From NCBI GenBank assembly GCA_959600065.1, contig CAUGKZ010000142.1, positions 1-5,586 on the forward strand: a stretch of DNA of 5,586 bases, given 5' to 3'. The notes beneath the pieces were generated by a model. That model saw only the letters and a program-made list of their open reading frames with translations, was not told where the DNA came from and ran no database searches. The DNA is from an uncultured Kroppenstedtia sp. (GTDB lineage Bacteria; Bacillota; Bacilli; Thermoactinomycetales; DSM-45169). The stretch's first letter is position 1. Each line of letters opens with the position of its first letter. This document shows, piece by piece, positions 1 through 5,111 of this stretch. Both the position numbers and the translations under genes were made by a program.

Positions 1-684
1 CCTACCCACCAAAACAGAACCTAGGCGGACAAAGGTTGCACCTTCCTCGACGGCCACCGTATAATCCCGCGACATCCCCATGGACAGATGAGGAAGATCC
101 AGGCGGGAATCCCCGAGCTTCCTGATCTCTTGTCGAAGGCTCCGCAACTGTCGAAAAACGGGGCGCACTTCTTCCGGATCTTCCGTAAAAGGAGCCATCG
201 TCATCAAACCTACTAACTCAAGCCCAGGGAGTTCCGCCACTTCGCGGGCAAAATCGATCACTTCTGTCGGCTTCAATCCGTGCTTCGATTCTTCCCCCGC
301 CACATTGACTTGCAGGAAACAGCGGGTCCGTTGCCCCAAGTCTTCCGAACGACGGTTCAATTCCTGGGCGAGAGAATAGCGATCCAAAGAATGAACATAT
401 GTAAAGCGCCCTGCCACTGATTTTACTTTATTGCGCTGGAGATGGCCAATAAAATGCCAAACGCCCCGCTCCCCCAACTGTTCCCATTTGGGGATGGCTT
501 CCTGAACACGGCTCTCCCCGATCTCAGTCAGACCGACATCCAGCGCTTGGCGAGTGGTCTCTACATCGACATACTTGGTGACGGCAATCACATTTACTTC
601 TTCCAGATTTCGTCCAGCACGATCACATGCTTTGCGAATGTTTTCCTTTACCTGATGCAAGCGCTCTCTGATCTCATCCATCAT
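1..684 (-). CDS. ylmE: YggS/YlmE family PLP homeostasis protein, 3' end cut by window edge
   Basis: An open frame runs from an ATG at 684 to the left edge (228 codons, no stop seen); I translated it by hand. The family (COG0325, YggS/PROSC) is a single-domain type III-fold PLP carrier in the cytoplasm that buffers free pyridoxal phosphate and affects amino-acid and keto-acid pools. Family marks are visible: AVTKY with the PLP lysine at about residue 37, WHFIGHLQRNK (76-86), VHSLDR (97-102), QVN and SKHGL (125-137), GLMTMAP (159-165), then SMGMS (201-205) and VRLGS near the end, which contribute to the phosphate site. Only about 5-10 residues should be missing. A cluster of ATGs at 690, 684 and 681 leaves the exact start open; GGGAAAGG lies directly before the 690 ATG, so 684 (6-nt spacing) or 681 fits better. 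The start lies inside the end of ylmD, suggesting translational coupling. One small departure is GESRVQE where GENRVQE is usual. Confidence 0.95.
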   Translation of the reverse strand, partial: MMDEIRERLHQVKENIRKACDRAGRNLEEVNVIAVTKYVDVETTRQALDVGLTEIGESRVQEAIPKWEQLGERGVWHFIGHLQRNKVKSVAGRFTYVHSLDRYSLAQELNRRSEDLGQRTRCFLQVNVAGEESKHGLKPTEVIDFAREVAELPGLELVGLMTMAPFTEDPEEVRPVFRQLRSLRQEIRKLGDSRLDLPHLSMGMSRDYTVAVEEGATFVRLGSVLVGR

Positions 685-1510
685 CGTCATCCTTTCCCAT
701 TCCGATAAAAGAAACCATTCGCCCGGTTCGACCCCTGTCCCGGCGATGGGAATGGAAGAGTTCCGGATGGCAGCTGGTGCACCAGCCCGTAACCAGAACA
801 TGACGTTCTGACAAGCCTTCCTTCAGCAACAGACGGCGGTTGGTCTCCTTGAGATCCAACTTCCATTTACCTTCTCCCGTCCGATTCAAGATTTCCGGAC
901 AGGGTTCAGGAAACAGCTGAGCCACAGGTGTCGCCACCTGTTCGTCCACCTCATAGCAACAGCCGCCAATCGATGGTGCGATGGCTGCCCGGATATTCTC
1001 CCTCACCGCCCCGTGCCGAACCAGTTCACGGATCATCCGGGGTCCGATCCCACCCACAGTGCCCCGCCAACCGGCGTGAGCCACCCCGACGATCTCCGCG
1101 TCGGGACTGTAGAAGAACAGAGGGACGCAATCTGCATAAAAAGAGGTTAGAAGAATGCCCTGTTCCTGGGTGAATAAGCCATCCGTTGCAGAAAGGGCGG
1201 TTTCCATACTCCTGCCGCCTCGACCGCATTGGTCAGCGGTCACTTCCCGGATGTTCACCCCATGCACCTGTTCCCCGCAAGTCCATGCAGAAAACGGAAC
1301 ACCTAATTGTGCCATCAGCCGTTTCCGGTTGTGGATCACCCGTTCTGCAGGGGTATCCGTGTGCAACGCATAATCGGTACGTTCTGGGTCTTCTATGGAT
1401 TCTCCATCTCTCGCGCTCATTCCTGCCAAAAGCTCCGGAAAATCCCTTTTCCATGGAACGAGAGCAAAGGTTGGAACCTCCATGTCTCTTTGTAGCTGAA
1501 ACGGTTCCAT
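674..1510 (-). CDS. ylmD: YfiH/LACC1-family polyphenol oxidase-like purine nucleoside enzyme
   Basis: This is a 278-residue protein of the DUF152/Cu-oxidase_4 family (YfiH, YlmD, human LACC1). Members were first called multicopper polyphenol oxidases; later work assigned purine nucleoside phosphorylase and adenosine deaminase activity, so the 'laccase' label should be treated with caution. The conserved metal/catalytic set is complete: His83 in EQVHG, Cys128 in ADCVPL and His145 in AHAGWRG. Further family marks are CCYEVDEQ (about 184-191), WCTSCHPELFHSHRRD (243-258) and the terminal RMVSFIGM. A longer frame begins at 1531, but I chose the ATG at 1510 because GGGGGAGGGG sits 6 nt before it, inside what would be coding sequence for the longer form. 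Its last codons overlap the start of ylmE by 8-11 nt. It follows ylmC after 61 bp in which I see no strong promoter, so it probably shares the ylmC transcript. Cytoplasmic; no signal peptide seen. Confidence 0.95.
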   Translation of the reverse strand: MEPFQLQRDMEVPTFALVPWKRDFPELLAGMSARDGESIEDPERTDYALHTDTPAERVIHNRKRLMAQLGVPFSAWTCGEQVHGVNIREVTADQCGRGGRSMETALSATDGLFTQEQGILLTSFYADCVPLFFYSPDAEIVGVAHAGWRGTVGGIGPRMIRELVRHGAVRENIRAAIAPSIGGCCYEVDEQVATPVAQLFPEPCPEILNRTGEGKWKLDLKETNRRLLLKEGLSERHVLVTGWCTSCHPELFHSHRRDRGRTGRMVSFIGMGKDDDDG

Positions 1511-1571
1511 CGGATTCCCCTCCCCCACCATATTACCACAGCCCTGAAAGGAGACAAAGCGATTACCGTAG

Positions 1572-1877
1572 TCATCCCTTTTCCGAACCCAGATGGGGGG
1601 ACAAAAGAGGACGCGGCTCGGGGACTTCTTCCTCCTGTCGCCAGGGTTCCAAGCGGACCAGGATCACATCCGCTCCGATCCGTACAATCTGGCTCCAGGG
1701 AATCACCCATTCCTTGCCACCGGTAAACAGGCCAAACAGACGGGATTCCCCGGGGATAATGAGAGACTTCACCTTCCCCAGTCTAAGATCAATCTCCAGA
1801 TCGTAGATCTGTCCCAGCTTACGCCCATCGCTGACATTGACAACATCTTTGGCTTGCAATTCCGATATCTTGATCAT
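1572..1877 (-). CDS. ylmC: YlmC/YmxH family PRC-barrel protein
   Basis: This small protein (101 residues) has the full YlmC/YmxH pattern: ISELQAKDVVNVSDGRKLG near the N-terminus, a YDLEIDLRLGKVKSLIIPG strand-turn-strand section (25-43), and EWVIPWSQIVRIGADVILVRL (56-76). The fold is a PRC-barrel, a small beta-barrel seen in RimM and photosynthetic reaction centre H subunits. The exact function in spore formers is not established; the gene is conserved beside sigG, and family members are often annotated as sporulation proteins. I chose the ATG at 1877, with AGGGTGG 5 nt upstream, over a GTG at 1886 that lies inside that ribosome-binding site. About 20 residues after the domain are rich in Glu and Pro and have no counterpart in the roughly 80-residue B. 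subtilis protein as I recall it. It is the first gene of the ylmCDE group, just downstream of the sigG terminator. Confidence 0.92.
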   Translation of the reverse strand: MIKISELQAKDVVNVSDGRKLGQIYDLEIDLRLGKVKSLIIPGESRLFGLFTGGKEWVIPWSQIVRIGADVILVRLEPWRQEEEVPEPRPLLSPHLGSEKG

Positions 1878-1912
1878 GGCCCCCACCCTGTCATTTCAGT
1901 CGTTTACTTTCC

Positions 1913-1940
1913 ATTATATGAGACAGGACGGGGATATACC
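1913..1940 (-). promoter_or_regulatory. Candidate promoter for ylmC-ylmD-ylmE
   Basis: Between the sigG terminator and ylmC the minus strand carries CATATAAT (1913-1920), which contains a perfect TATAAT. Thirteen bases upstream is GGTATAT (1934-1940). CATANNNT with an ATA-type -35 at this distance resembles sigma-E promoters, which would fit a sporulation neighbourhood. The same TATAAT could serve sigma-A, but no TTGACA-like -35 lies 17 bp upstream. The assignment of sigma factor is inference. A promoter somewhere here is needed if the upstream terminator is efficient. Confidence 0.42.
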
Positions 1941-1951
1941 CTGGCCCATTC

Positions 1952-1978
1952 AAAAGAAAACCGCACAGAAGTGCGGTT
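1952..1978 (-). terminator. Intrinsic terminator of sigG
   Basis: The minus strand reads AACCGCAC-TTCT-GTGCGGTT, an 8-bp perfect stem with a 4-nt loop, followed by TTTTCTTTTG. The 5' arm begins inside the sigG TAA stop codon (1977-1979), so the hairpin starts with no gap after the gene. The U-tract is interrupted by one C. Confidence 0.88.
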
Positions 1979-2756
1979 AGAGAATATATTTATTCATCTG
2001 TTGAATCGCCGCTTTCTCCAGACGAGAGACCTGCGCCTGGGAAATGCCGATCTCTTCCGCCACCTCCATCTGTGTCTTTCCTTCAAAGAAACGCATGGAT
2101 AAAATCATTTTCTCCCGATCGTTCAGCCGACCCATCGCTTCCCGGAGGGCAATCTCTTCCACCCAGTGCAAGTCCTTGTTCTCGTCATCCGCCAATTGGT
2201 CCATCACAAAGATGGGATCGCCTCCATCCTGGTAGATCGGTTCAAAAAGAGAGACCGGATCTTGGATCGCATCCAGCGCGAACACCACTTCTTCCTTGGA
2301 CACGTTCAGCTCTTCGGAGATTTCATGGATCGTCGGTTCTCTAGAATGGCGGTAGGTCAAGGAATCCCTCACCTGAAGCGCTTTGTAGGCGACATCCCGC
2401 AGAGATCGGGAGACACGGATCGGATTGTTATCCCGGAGATACCGACGAATCTCCCCGATGATCATCGGTACCGCATAAGTGGAGAACTTGACATTTTGGC
2501 TCAGGTCGAAGTTATCGATCGCTTTCATCAATCCGATGCAACCCACCTGAAACAGGTCGTCCACATTTTCCCCACGATTATTGAAGCGCTGAATCACACT
2601 CAGGACCAGCCGGAGGTTGCCGTTGACCAGCTTTTCCCGGGCGGAGCGGTCTCCCTCTTGCTGCAGGGAACGAAAAAGGGCGCGCATCTCTTCGTTCTTC
2701 AGCACAGGTAACTTCGAAGTATCAACTCCGCATATTTCCACTTTGTTTCGCGCCAT
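1977..2756 (-). CDS. sigG: RNA polymerase sporulation sigma factor sigma-G
   Basis: This 259-residue sigma-70 family protein is close to full-length B. subtilis sigma-G (260) and directs late gene expression in the engulfed forespore. The N-terminal signature RNKVEICGVDTSKLPVLKNEEM is essentially identical to that of B. subtilis. Region 2 spans about 41-112 (NGNLRLVLSVIQRF, DDLFQVGCIGLMKAIDNFD, KFSTYAVPMIIGEIRRYLRD), region 3 about 113-195, and region 4 about 205-255 with the helix-turn-helix TQMEVAEEIGISQAQVSRLE. Asn45 (in NGNLRL) is kept; in B. subtilis this position has been linked to inhibition by the anti-sigma factor CsfB/Gin (from memory). A frame extends to a GTG at 2777, but the ATG at 2756 is chosen because AGGAGGGG lies 5 nt before it and because family members begin M(S/A)RNK. 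It has its own candidate promoter and lies 447 bp after sigE. A terminator follows immediately. Confidence 0.98.
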   Translation of the reverse strand: MARNKVEICGVDTSKLPVLKNEEMRALFRSLQQEGDRSAREKLVNGNLRLVLSVIQRFNNRGENVDDLFQVGCIGLMKAIDNFDLSQNVKFSTYAVPMIIGEIRRYLRDNNPIRVSRSLRDVAYKALQVRDSLTYRHSREPTIHEISEELNVSKEEVVFALDAIQDPVSLFEPIYQDGGDPIFVMDQLADDENKDLHWVEEIALREAMGRLNDREKMILSMRFFEGKTQMEVAEEIGISQAQVSRLEKAAIQQMNKYIL

Positions 2757-2757
2757 G

Positions 2758-2769
2758 GATTCCCCTCCT
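2758..2769 (-). promoter_or_regulatory. sigG ribosome-binding site, complementary to an upstream segment
   Basis: AGGAGGGGAATC precedes the sigG ATG and contains a strong Shine-Dalgarno sequence. The same 12 bases can pair with GATTTCCCTCCT at 2857-2868 on the same strand (11 Watson-Crick pairs and one G-U). That upstream segment is the 3' arm and loop of the terminator described separately. Pairing would block ribosome access only in RNA that begins upstream of 2868, meaning read-through from spoIIGA-sigE. Confidence 0.6.
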
Positions 2770-2811
2770 ACGGACACAATTATTGTTAAGTATCTCCTGA
2801 GCAGGAAAAAT

Positions 2812-2845
2812 TATAATGGCCGAAACAAATCGGATCTGCCCATCC
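2812..2845 (-). promoter_or_regulatory. Candidate forespore (sigma-F/sigma-G) promoter of sigG
   Basis: The minus strand has GGCCATTATAAT, with CATTATA (2812-2818) matching the sigma-G -10 pattern and GGNNA...TA partly matching sigma-F. The -35 is poor: GGGCA (2837-2841) lies 18 bp upstream, and a better GGATG (2841-2845) lies 22 bp upstream. B. subtilis sigG is transcribed by sigma-F and then by sigma-G itself, so a promoter here is expected. Initiation would fall near 2805 and give a leader of about 50 nt that excludes the upstream complementary segment. Confidence 0.45.
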
Positions 2846-2851
2846 CAAATG

Positions 2852-2875
2852 AAAAAAGGAGGGAAATCCCCTCCT
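2852..2875 (-). terminator. Second intrinsic terminator between sigE and sigG
   Basis: The minus strand reads AGGAGGG-GATTT-CCCTCCT followed by a T run (2857-2852): a perfect 7-bp stem with a 5-nt loop. It lies about 300 bp after the terminator at the end of sigE and about 35 bp before the candidate sigG -10. Its 3' arm is also complementary to the sigG ribosome-binding site. Confidence 0.75.
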
Positions 2876-3180
2876 GAAAGGTTTTATCATCCATCGGTTT
2901 TCAGAACTTATTTTTCTCCCTTTTGTCCATCGTCAACCCCCCGACACTCCAATAACTTTTCAAGTGCTCATGGAGAATGACACGATCCTTTTGCGAAGGT
3001 CAGGGCTGTTGATGAACCATAAAGTGGATGGTGGGAAGAGCGAAACGATCCTTTCCCTCTTTCCATTACCTCCATCGTAAAATATCCCTTGAAAAGACGG
3101 GGTTAGTGGGACGGCTACGATCTCCTGCAAAGAAGGCGAAGGCATCTTCAAAGGATTCTTCCCTGCCATCACCCATCCAT
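2876..3180 (-). other. Interval without a convincing gene between two terminators
   Basis: About 300 bp lie between the sigE terminator and the second terminator. The only sizeable minus-strand frame here (stop at 2960) is the tail of a frame that overlaps sigE out of phase. Starting within the interval it would give about 69 residues (MAGKNPLKM...) with a weak ribosome-binding site and no recognisable family. I therefore do not call a gene. The interval holds an imperfect direct repeat with core ACGATCCTTT on the plus strand (2979-2991 and 3042-3054). I found no convincing promoter. Confidence 0.5.
2979..3054. repeat. Imperfect 13-bp direct repeat pair
   Basis: On the plus strand GACACGATCCTTT (2979-2991) and GAAACGATCCTTT (3042-3054) differ at one position and lie 63 bp apart. 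Sequence just upstream of each copy is loosely similar (GGAGAATG and GGAAGAGC). They may be remnants of a duplication or chance; no function is apparent. Confidence 0.4.
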
Positions 3181-3205
3181 AAGAAAAGCCGCTGTGCCAG
3201 CGGCT
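3181..3205 (-). terminator. Intrinsic terminator of spoIIGA-sigE
   Basis: The minus strand reads AGCCGCTG-GCA-CAGCGGCT, a perfect 8-bp GC-rich stem with a 3-nt loop, followed by TTTTCTT when the last stem base is counted. The 5' arm begins with the AG of the sigE TAG stop codon (3204-3206). The interrupted U-tract suggests incomplete termination. Confidence 0.82.
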
Positions 3206-3926
3206 ACACCATCTTATTAAATTCTTTGCGAAGGCGTTTGATAATCCGCTTCTCCAGGCGAGAAATGTAAGACTGGGAGATTCCCAGCAGGTCGGCCACA
3301 TCCTTTTGTGTCTTCTCTTCCCCGCCATTGAGGCCGAAGCGAAGCTCCATAATCTTTCGTTCCCGTTCAGACAGCCGGGACAGCGCGGTTCGCAAAATCT
3401 TGCGATCCACCTGCTCTTCAATATTGCGATAAATGGTATCATTATCGGTCCCCATTACATCGGAGAGTAGTAGCTCATTGCCGTCCCAGTCCATATTGAG
3501 AGGTTCGTCAAAGGAAACCTCTGACCGAATTTTGTTATTGCGTCGCAGAAACATCAGGATTTCATTTTCGATGCAACGGGAGGCGTATGTGGCTAGCTTG
3601 ATCTTCTTGGAAGGGTCAAAGGTGTTGACGGCTTTGATCAGGCCGATGGTGCCGATGGAAACCAAATCTTCAATATTGATCCCCGTATTTTCAAACTTGC
3701 GAGCGATGTAGACCACCAACCGGAGATTGCGCTCAATCAACATGGCTCGAACTGCCGCATCCCCACTGGGCAATCGGATCAACAGGTGCTCTTCCTCTTC
3801 CCGGGTCAGAGGGGGAGGCAGAGCCTCACTTCCCCCGATATAATATATTTCTTCTCCTTTTAACCCGATCTGAATAAGGATACGGTACCACAGCAATTGG
3901 AACGCCAACTTCCACTTCAGGACCAT
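3204..3926 (-). CDS. sigE: RNA polymerase sporulation sigma factor sigma-E precursor
   Basis: This is a 240-residue pro-sigma-E (239 in B. subtilis), the first mother-cell-specific sigma factor. The N-terminal 28 or so residues form the basic, hydrophobic pro-sequence (MVLKWKLAF...LKGEEIY), which tethers the precursor to the membrane. By alignment with B. subtilis, SpoIIGA would cut within EIYYIGG at about Tyr28/Tyr29. The mature protein begins [12 protein letters not shown]. Region 2 spans about 65-131 ([56 protein letters not shown]), followed by the typical [20 protein letters not shown]. Region 4 includes [20 protein letters not shown] (206-225). A longer frame starts at 4034, inside spoIIGA, but the ATG at 3926 is chosen because AGGAGGAGGT precedes it and it aligns with family starts. 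It lies 55 bp after spoIIGA on the same transcript as its protease. Confidence 0.98.
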   Translation of the reverse strand: MVLKWKLAFQLLWYRILIQIGLKGEEIYYIGGSEALPPPLTREEEEHLLIRLPSGDAAVRAMLIERNLRLVVYIARKFENTGINIEDLVSIGTIGLIKAVNTFDPSKKIKLATYASRCIENEILMFLRRNNKIRSEVSFDEPLNMDWDGNELLLSDVMGTDNDTIYRNIEEQVDRKILRTALSRLSERERKIMELRFGLNGGEEKTQKDVADLLGISQSYISRLEKRIIKRLRKEFNKMV

Positions 3927-3981
3927 AGGATTGACCTCCTCCTTCCATCGTTCAAAACCAGCCTGGGATTCGACGGTTTTT

Positions 3982-4890
3982 TTATCCTGCAACCGACATG
4001 CAGGCGGGATGCAAAATCGCTTGGTACGTCCCATCCGTGGATAATCGCTTACTGTCCAGTCCGATCAACACGCTCCCCGCTTCGCGCCATCTTCCCTCCT
4101 GAAATACTTCCACCCGGTCAGGCTTCAGAGCGAGCATCAAGCCACCGTCACTGGCTGCTCCGCGAAAGGGTACAAACCGAATCCGTCTCATCCACTCTTC
4201 CGATAAGTCCGTTCCCCATTTTGCCCAATTTTTCTCCTGCGTCATGGCGACCAAGGGAGAGGGAAGAAAAGGAGCCAACGGTTCCAATTCCACCATCATC
4301 ACCGGAATCCGGCTGATTGGATCTCGCAATTGATTGCCCGTATCGATCAGGCCGACGCATTCCACCTTCTTTCCATCGATCCAGATCCCCACTGGGGCCA
4401 GGAACTGATTCACACTTTGACGTTCTTGAATTGACCCGAAGGATATCCGGGCATACAACCAAACCAAAGGAAATGCCAACAAGACGAACACCCAAGACAC
4501 AGGAGACCCCCACCCGTAAGATTGGGTCAGCAACATCCCATCAGATGCTTGGACCCCTTCGGAAAAGAAATAATGGAGTGCAAACATCCCACCACCGGTA
4601 ACAAAGGAGATCAAGTAGAAAACTCCTAAGTTTCGCAAAAAAGCGAGTAAACCGCGAAAGCCCATGGCCACCCACACCATCAACACGGAAAACAGCATTT
4701 TTCCGATAAACGTGTAAGTCAGAAGTAAAGGCTGAACCAGGTGGCTCACGGCGTAGCAAGCACCGAGAAGTGCTGCTACCAGGATCCGCCAAATAGAAGT
4801 CTGCTGGCGGCGAATCGCAGAGGTCAACCACAACAGCAAAAAATCGATGCACAGGTTCAGGGCGAAAACCATGTCGGCATATATCACCAT
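3982..4890 (-). CDS. spoIIGA: Pro-sigma-E processing aspartic protease SpoIIGA
   Basis: This 302-residue membrane protease (309 in B. subtilis) cleaves the pro-sequence of sigma-E in the mother cell after a signal from forespore SpoIIR. The N-terminal half has five hydrophobic segments at about 3-26, 33-54, 55-78, 84-109 and 130-150. The C-terminal half (about 155-302) is a retropepsin-like aspartic protease domain, thought to act as a dimer. The catalytic Asp is at residue 183 in [11 protein letters not shown], the same number as in B. subtilis, where the motif is DSGN. Other family marks are IPVMMVE (195-201), RIRFVPFRG (236-244) and [11 protein letters not shown] (274-284). The ATG at 4890 is preceded by GGGGAAGGA with about 8 nt spacing; the N-terminus [16 protein letters not shown] matches family starts. 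It heads the spoIIGA-sigE operon, and no bpr gene lies between it and ftsZ. Confidence 0.97.
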   Translation of the reverse strand: MVIYADMVFALNLCIDFLLLWLTSAIRRQQTSIWRILVAALLGACYAVSHLVQPLLLTYTFIGKMLFSVLMVWVAMGFRGLLAFLRNLGVFYLISFVTGGGMFALHYFFSEGVQASDGMLLTQSYGWGSPVSWVFVLLAFPLVWLYARISFGSIQERQSVNQFLAPVGIWIDGKKVECVGLIDTGNQLRDPISRIPVMMVELEPLAPFLPSPLVAMTQEKNWAKWGTDLSEEWMRRIRFVPFRGAASDGGLMLALKPDRVEVFQEGRWREAGSVLIGLDSKRLSTDGTYQAILHPACMSVAG

Positions 4891-4944
4891 TTTGGGTTCC
4901 TTCCCCTATTCCAGGTAATATCAACTTGATATCAGCGTGACATC

Positions 4945-4977
4945 AGTATATCTCAATCCATTTTCAATGTCTGTCTA
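4945..4977 (-). promoter_or_regulatory. Candidate spoIIG promoter (sigma-A, long spacer)
   Basis: Upstream of spoIIGA the minus strand has TAGACA (4972-4977, 5/6 to TTGACA) and TATACT (4945-4950, 5/6 to TATAAT), separated by 21 bp instead of 17. The B. subtilis spoIIG promoter is known for near-consensus elements set about 22 bp apart, which makes it depend on phosphorylated Spo0A. The same architecture here supports the assignment. Predicted start near 4938, giving a leader of about 50 nt. Confidence 0.6.
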
Positions 4978-5011
4978 ATCTTGCAGACGCTGAGTGACTT
5001 TTTTTGTCAAT
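4972..5011 (+). promoter_or_regulatory. Candidate Spo0A-binding boxes
   Basis: Two plus-strand sequences resemble the 0A box (TGNCGAA, extended TTTGTCRAA): TTTGTCAAT (5003-5011) and TGTCTAA (4972-4978). The second overlaps the candidate -35 element, as in B. subtilis site 2. The first lies about 33 bp, roughly three helical turns, further upstream. Neither is a perfect match, so this rests on position as much as on sequence. Confidence 0.45.
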
Positions 5012-5020
5012 TCTTGGCGC

Positions 5021-5055
5021 AAAAAAAGGAGGCCTCAGCAAATTCTGAGCCCCCC
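5021..5055 (-). terminator. Intrinsic terminator of ftsZ
   Basis: The minus strand reads GGGGGGCTCAG-AATTTG-CTGAGGCCTCC followed by seven T. The 11-bp stem has one G-G mismatch and one G-U pair. It ends the division operon and separates it from spoIIGA, so spoIIGA needs its own promoter. Confidence 0.85.
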
Positions 5056-5090
5056 AAAAGTATGGAACCTTGTTCATTCTTGAGTCCCCC
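5042..5090 (-). repeat. Imperfect direct repeat after ftsZ
   Basis: On the minus strand GGGGGACTCAAGAAT (5076-5090) and GGGGGGCTCAGAAT (5042-5055) match except for one substitution and one extra A. The second copy is the 5' arm and loop start of the ftsZ terminator. The first copy begins in the 3' arm of the adjacent hairpin. Confidence 0.55.
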
Positions 5091-5111
5091 GGCTCCTTTC
5101 GAAATCGGGGG
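5086..5111 (-). other. Hairpin directly after the ftsZ stop codon
   Basis: The minus strand forms CCCCCG (5111-5106) paired with CGGGGG (5091-5086) around a 14-nt loop that includes the palindrome TTTCGAAA. No U-tract follows, so it is not itself a terminator. It could stabilise the 3' end of the mRNA. Confidence 0.4.

Noticed and set aside
1511..1571. Possible promoter between ylmC and ylmD (TTGTCT with TAATAT)
   Set aside because: Both elements match consensus at only four of six positions, and the gene order suggests co-transcription with ylmC.
1593..2102. Plus-strand frame opposite ylmC and the sigG 3' end
   Set aside because: It crosses a terminator and two confirmed genes on the other strand and resembles no protein family.
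2166..2711. Long plus-strand frame (181 residues) opposite sigG
   Set aside because: It is antisense to a clearly real, conserved gene, has no ribosome-binding site or family match, and is the kind of frame that strong codon bias in sigG produces by chance.
2960..3442. Minus-strand frame of 160 residues overlapping sigE
   Set aside because: Its first half is an out-of-phase reading of the sigE region 4 coding sequence, rich in Trp, Cys and Arg. The part beyond sigE has no family resemblance or good start.
4034..4046. DnaA-box-like sequence (TTATCCACGG on the minus strand)
   Set aside because: It is a single imperfect copy inside the spoIIGA coding sequence with no cluster and no origin features.
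4148..4513. Minus-strand frame inside spoIIGA; similar frame at 4541-4924
   Set aside because: Both are alternative-frame readings of spoIIGA, whose own frame has the five membrane segments and the DTGN active site.
5005..5010. Perfect TTGACA on the minus strand as a -35 element
   Set aside because: No -10-like sequence lies 16-19 bp downstream. Its complement fits a 0A box better.
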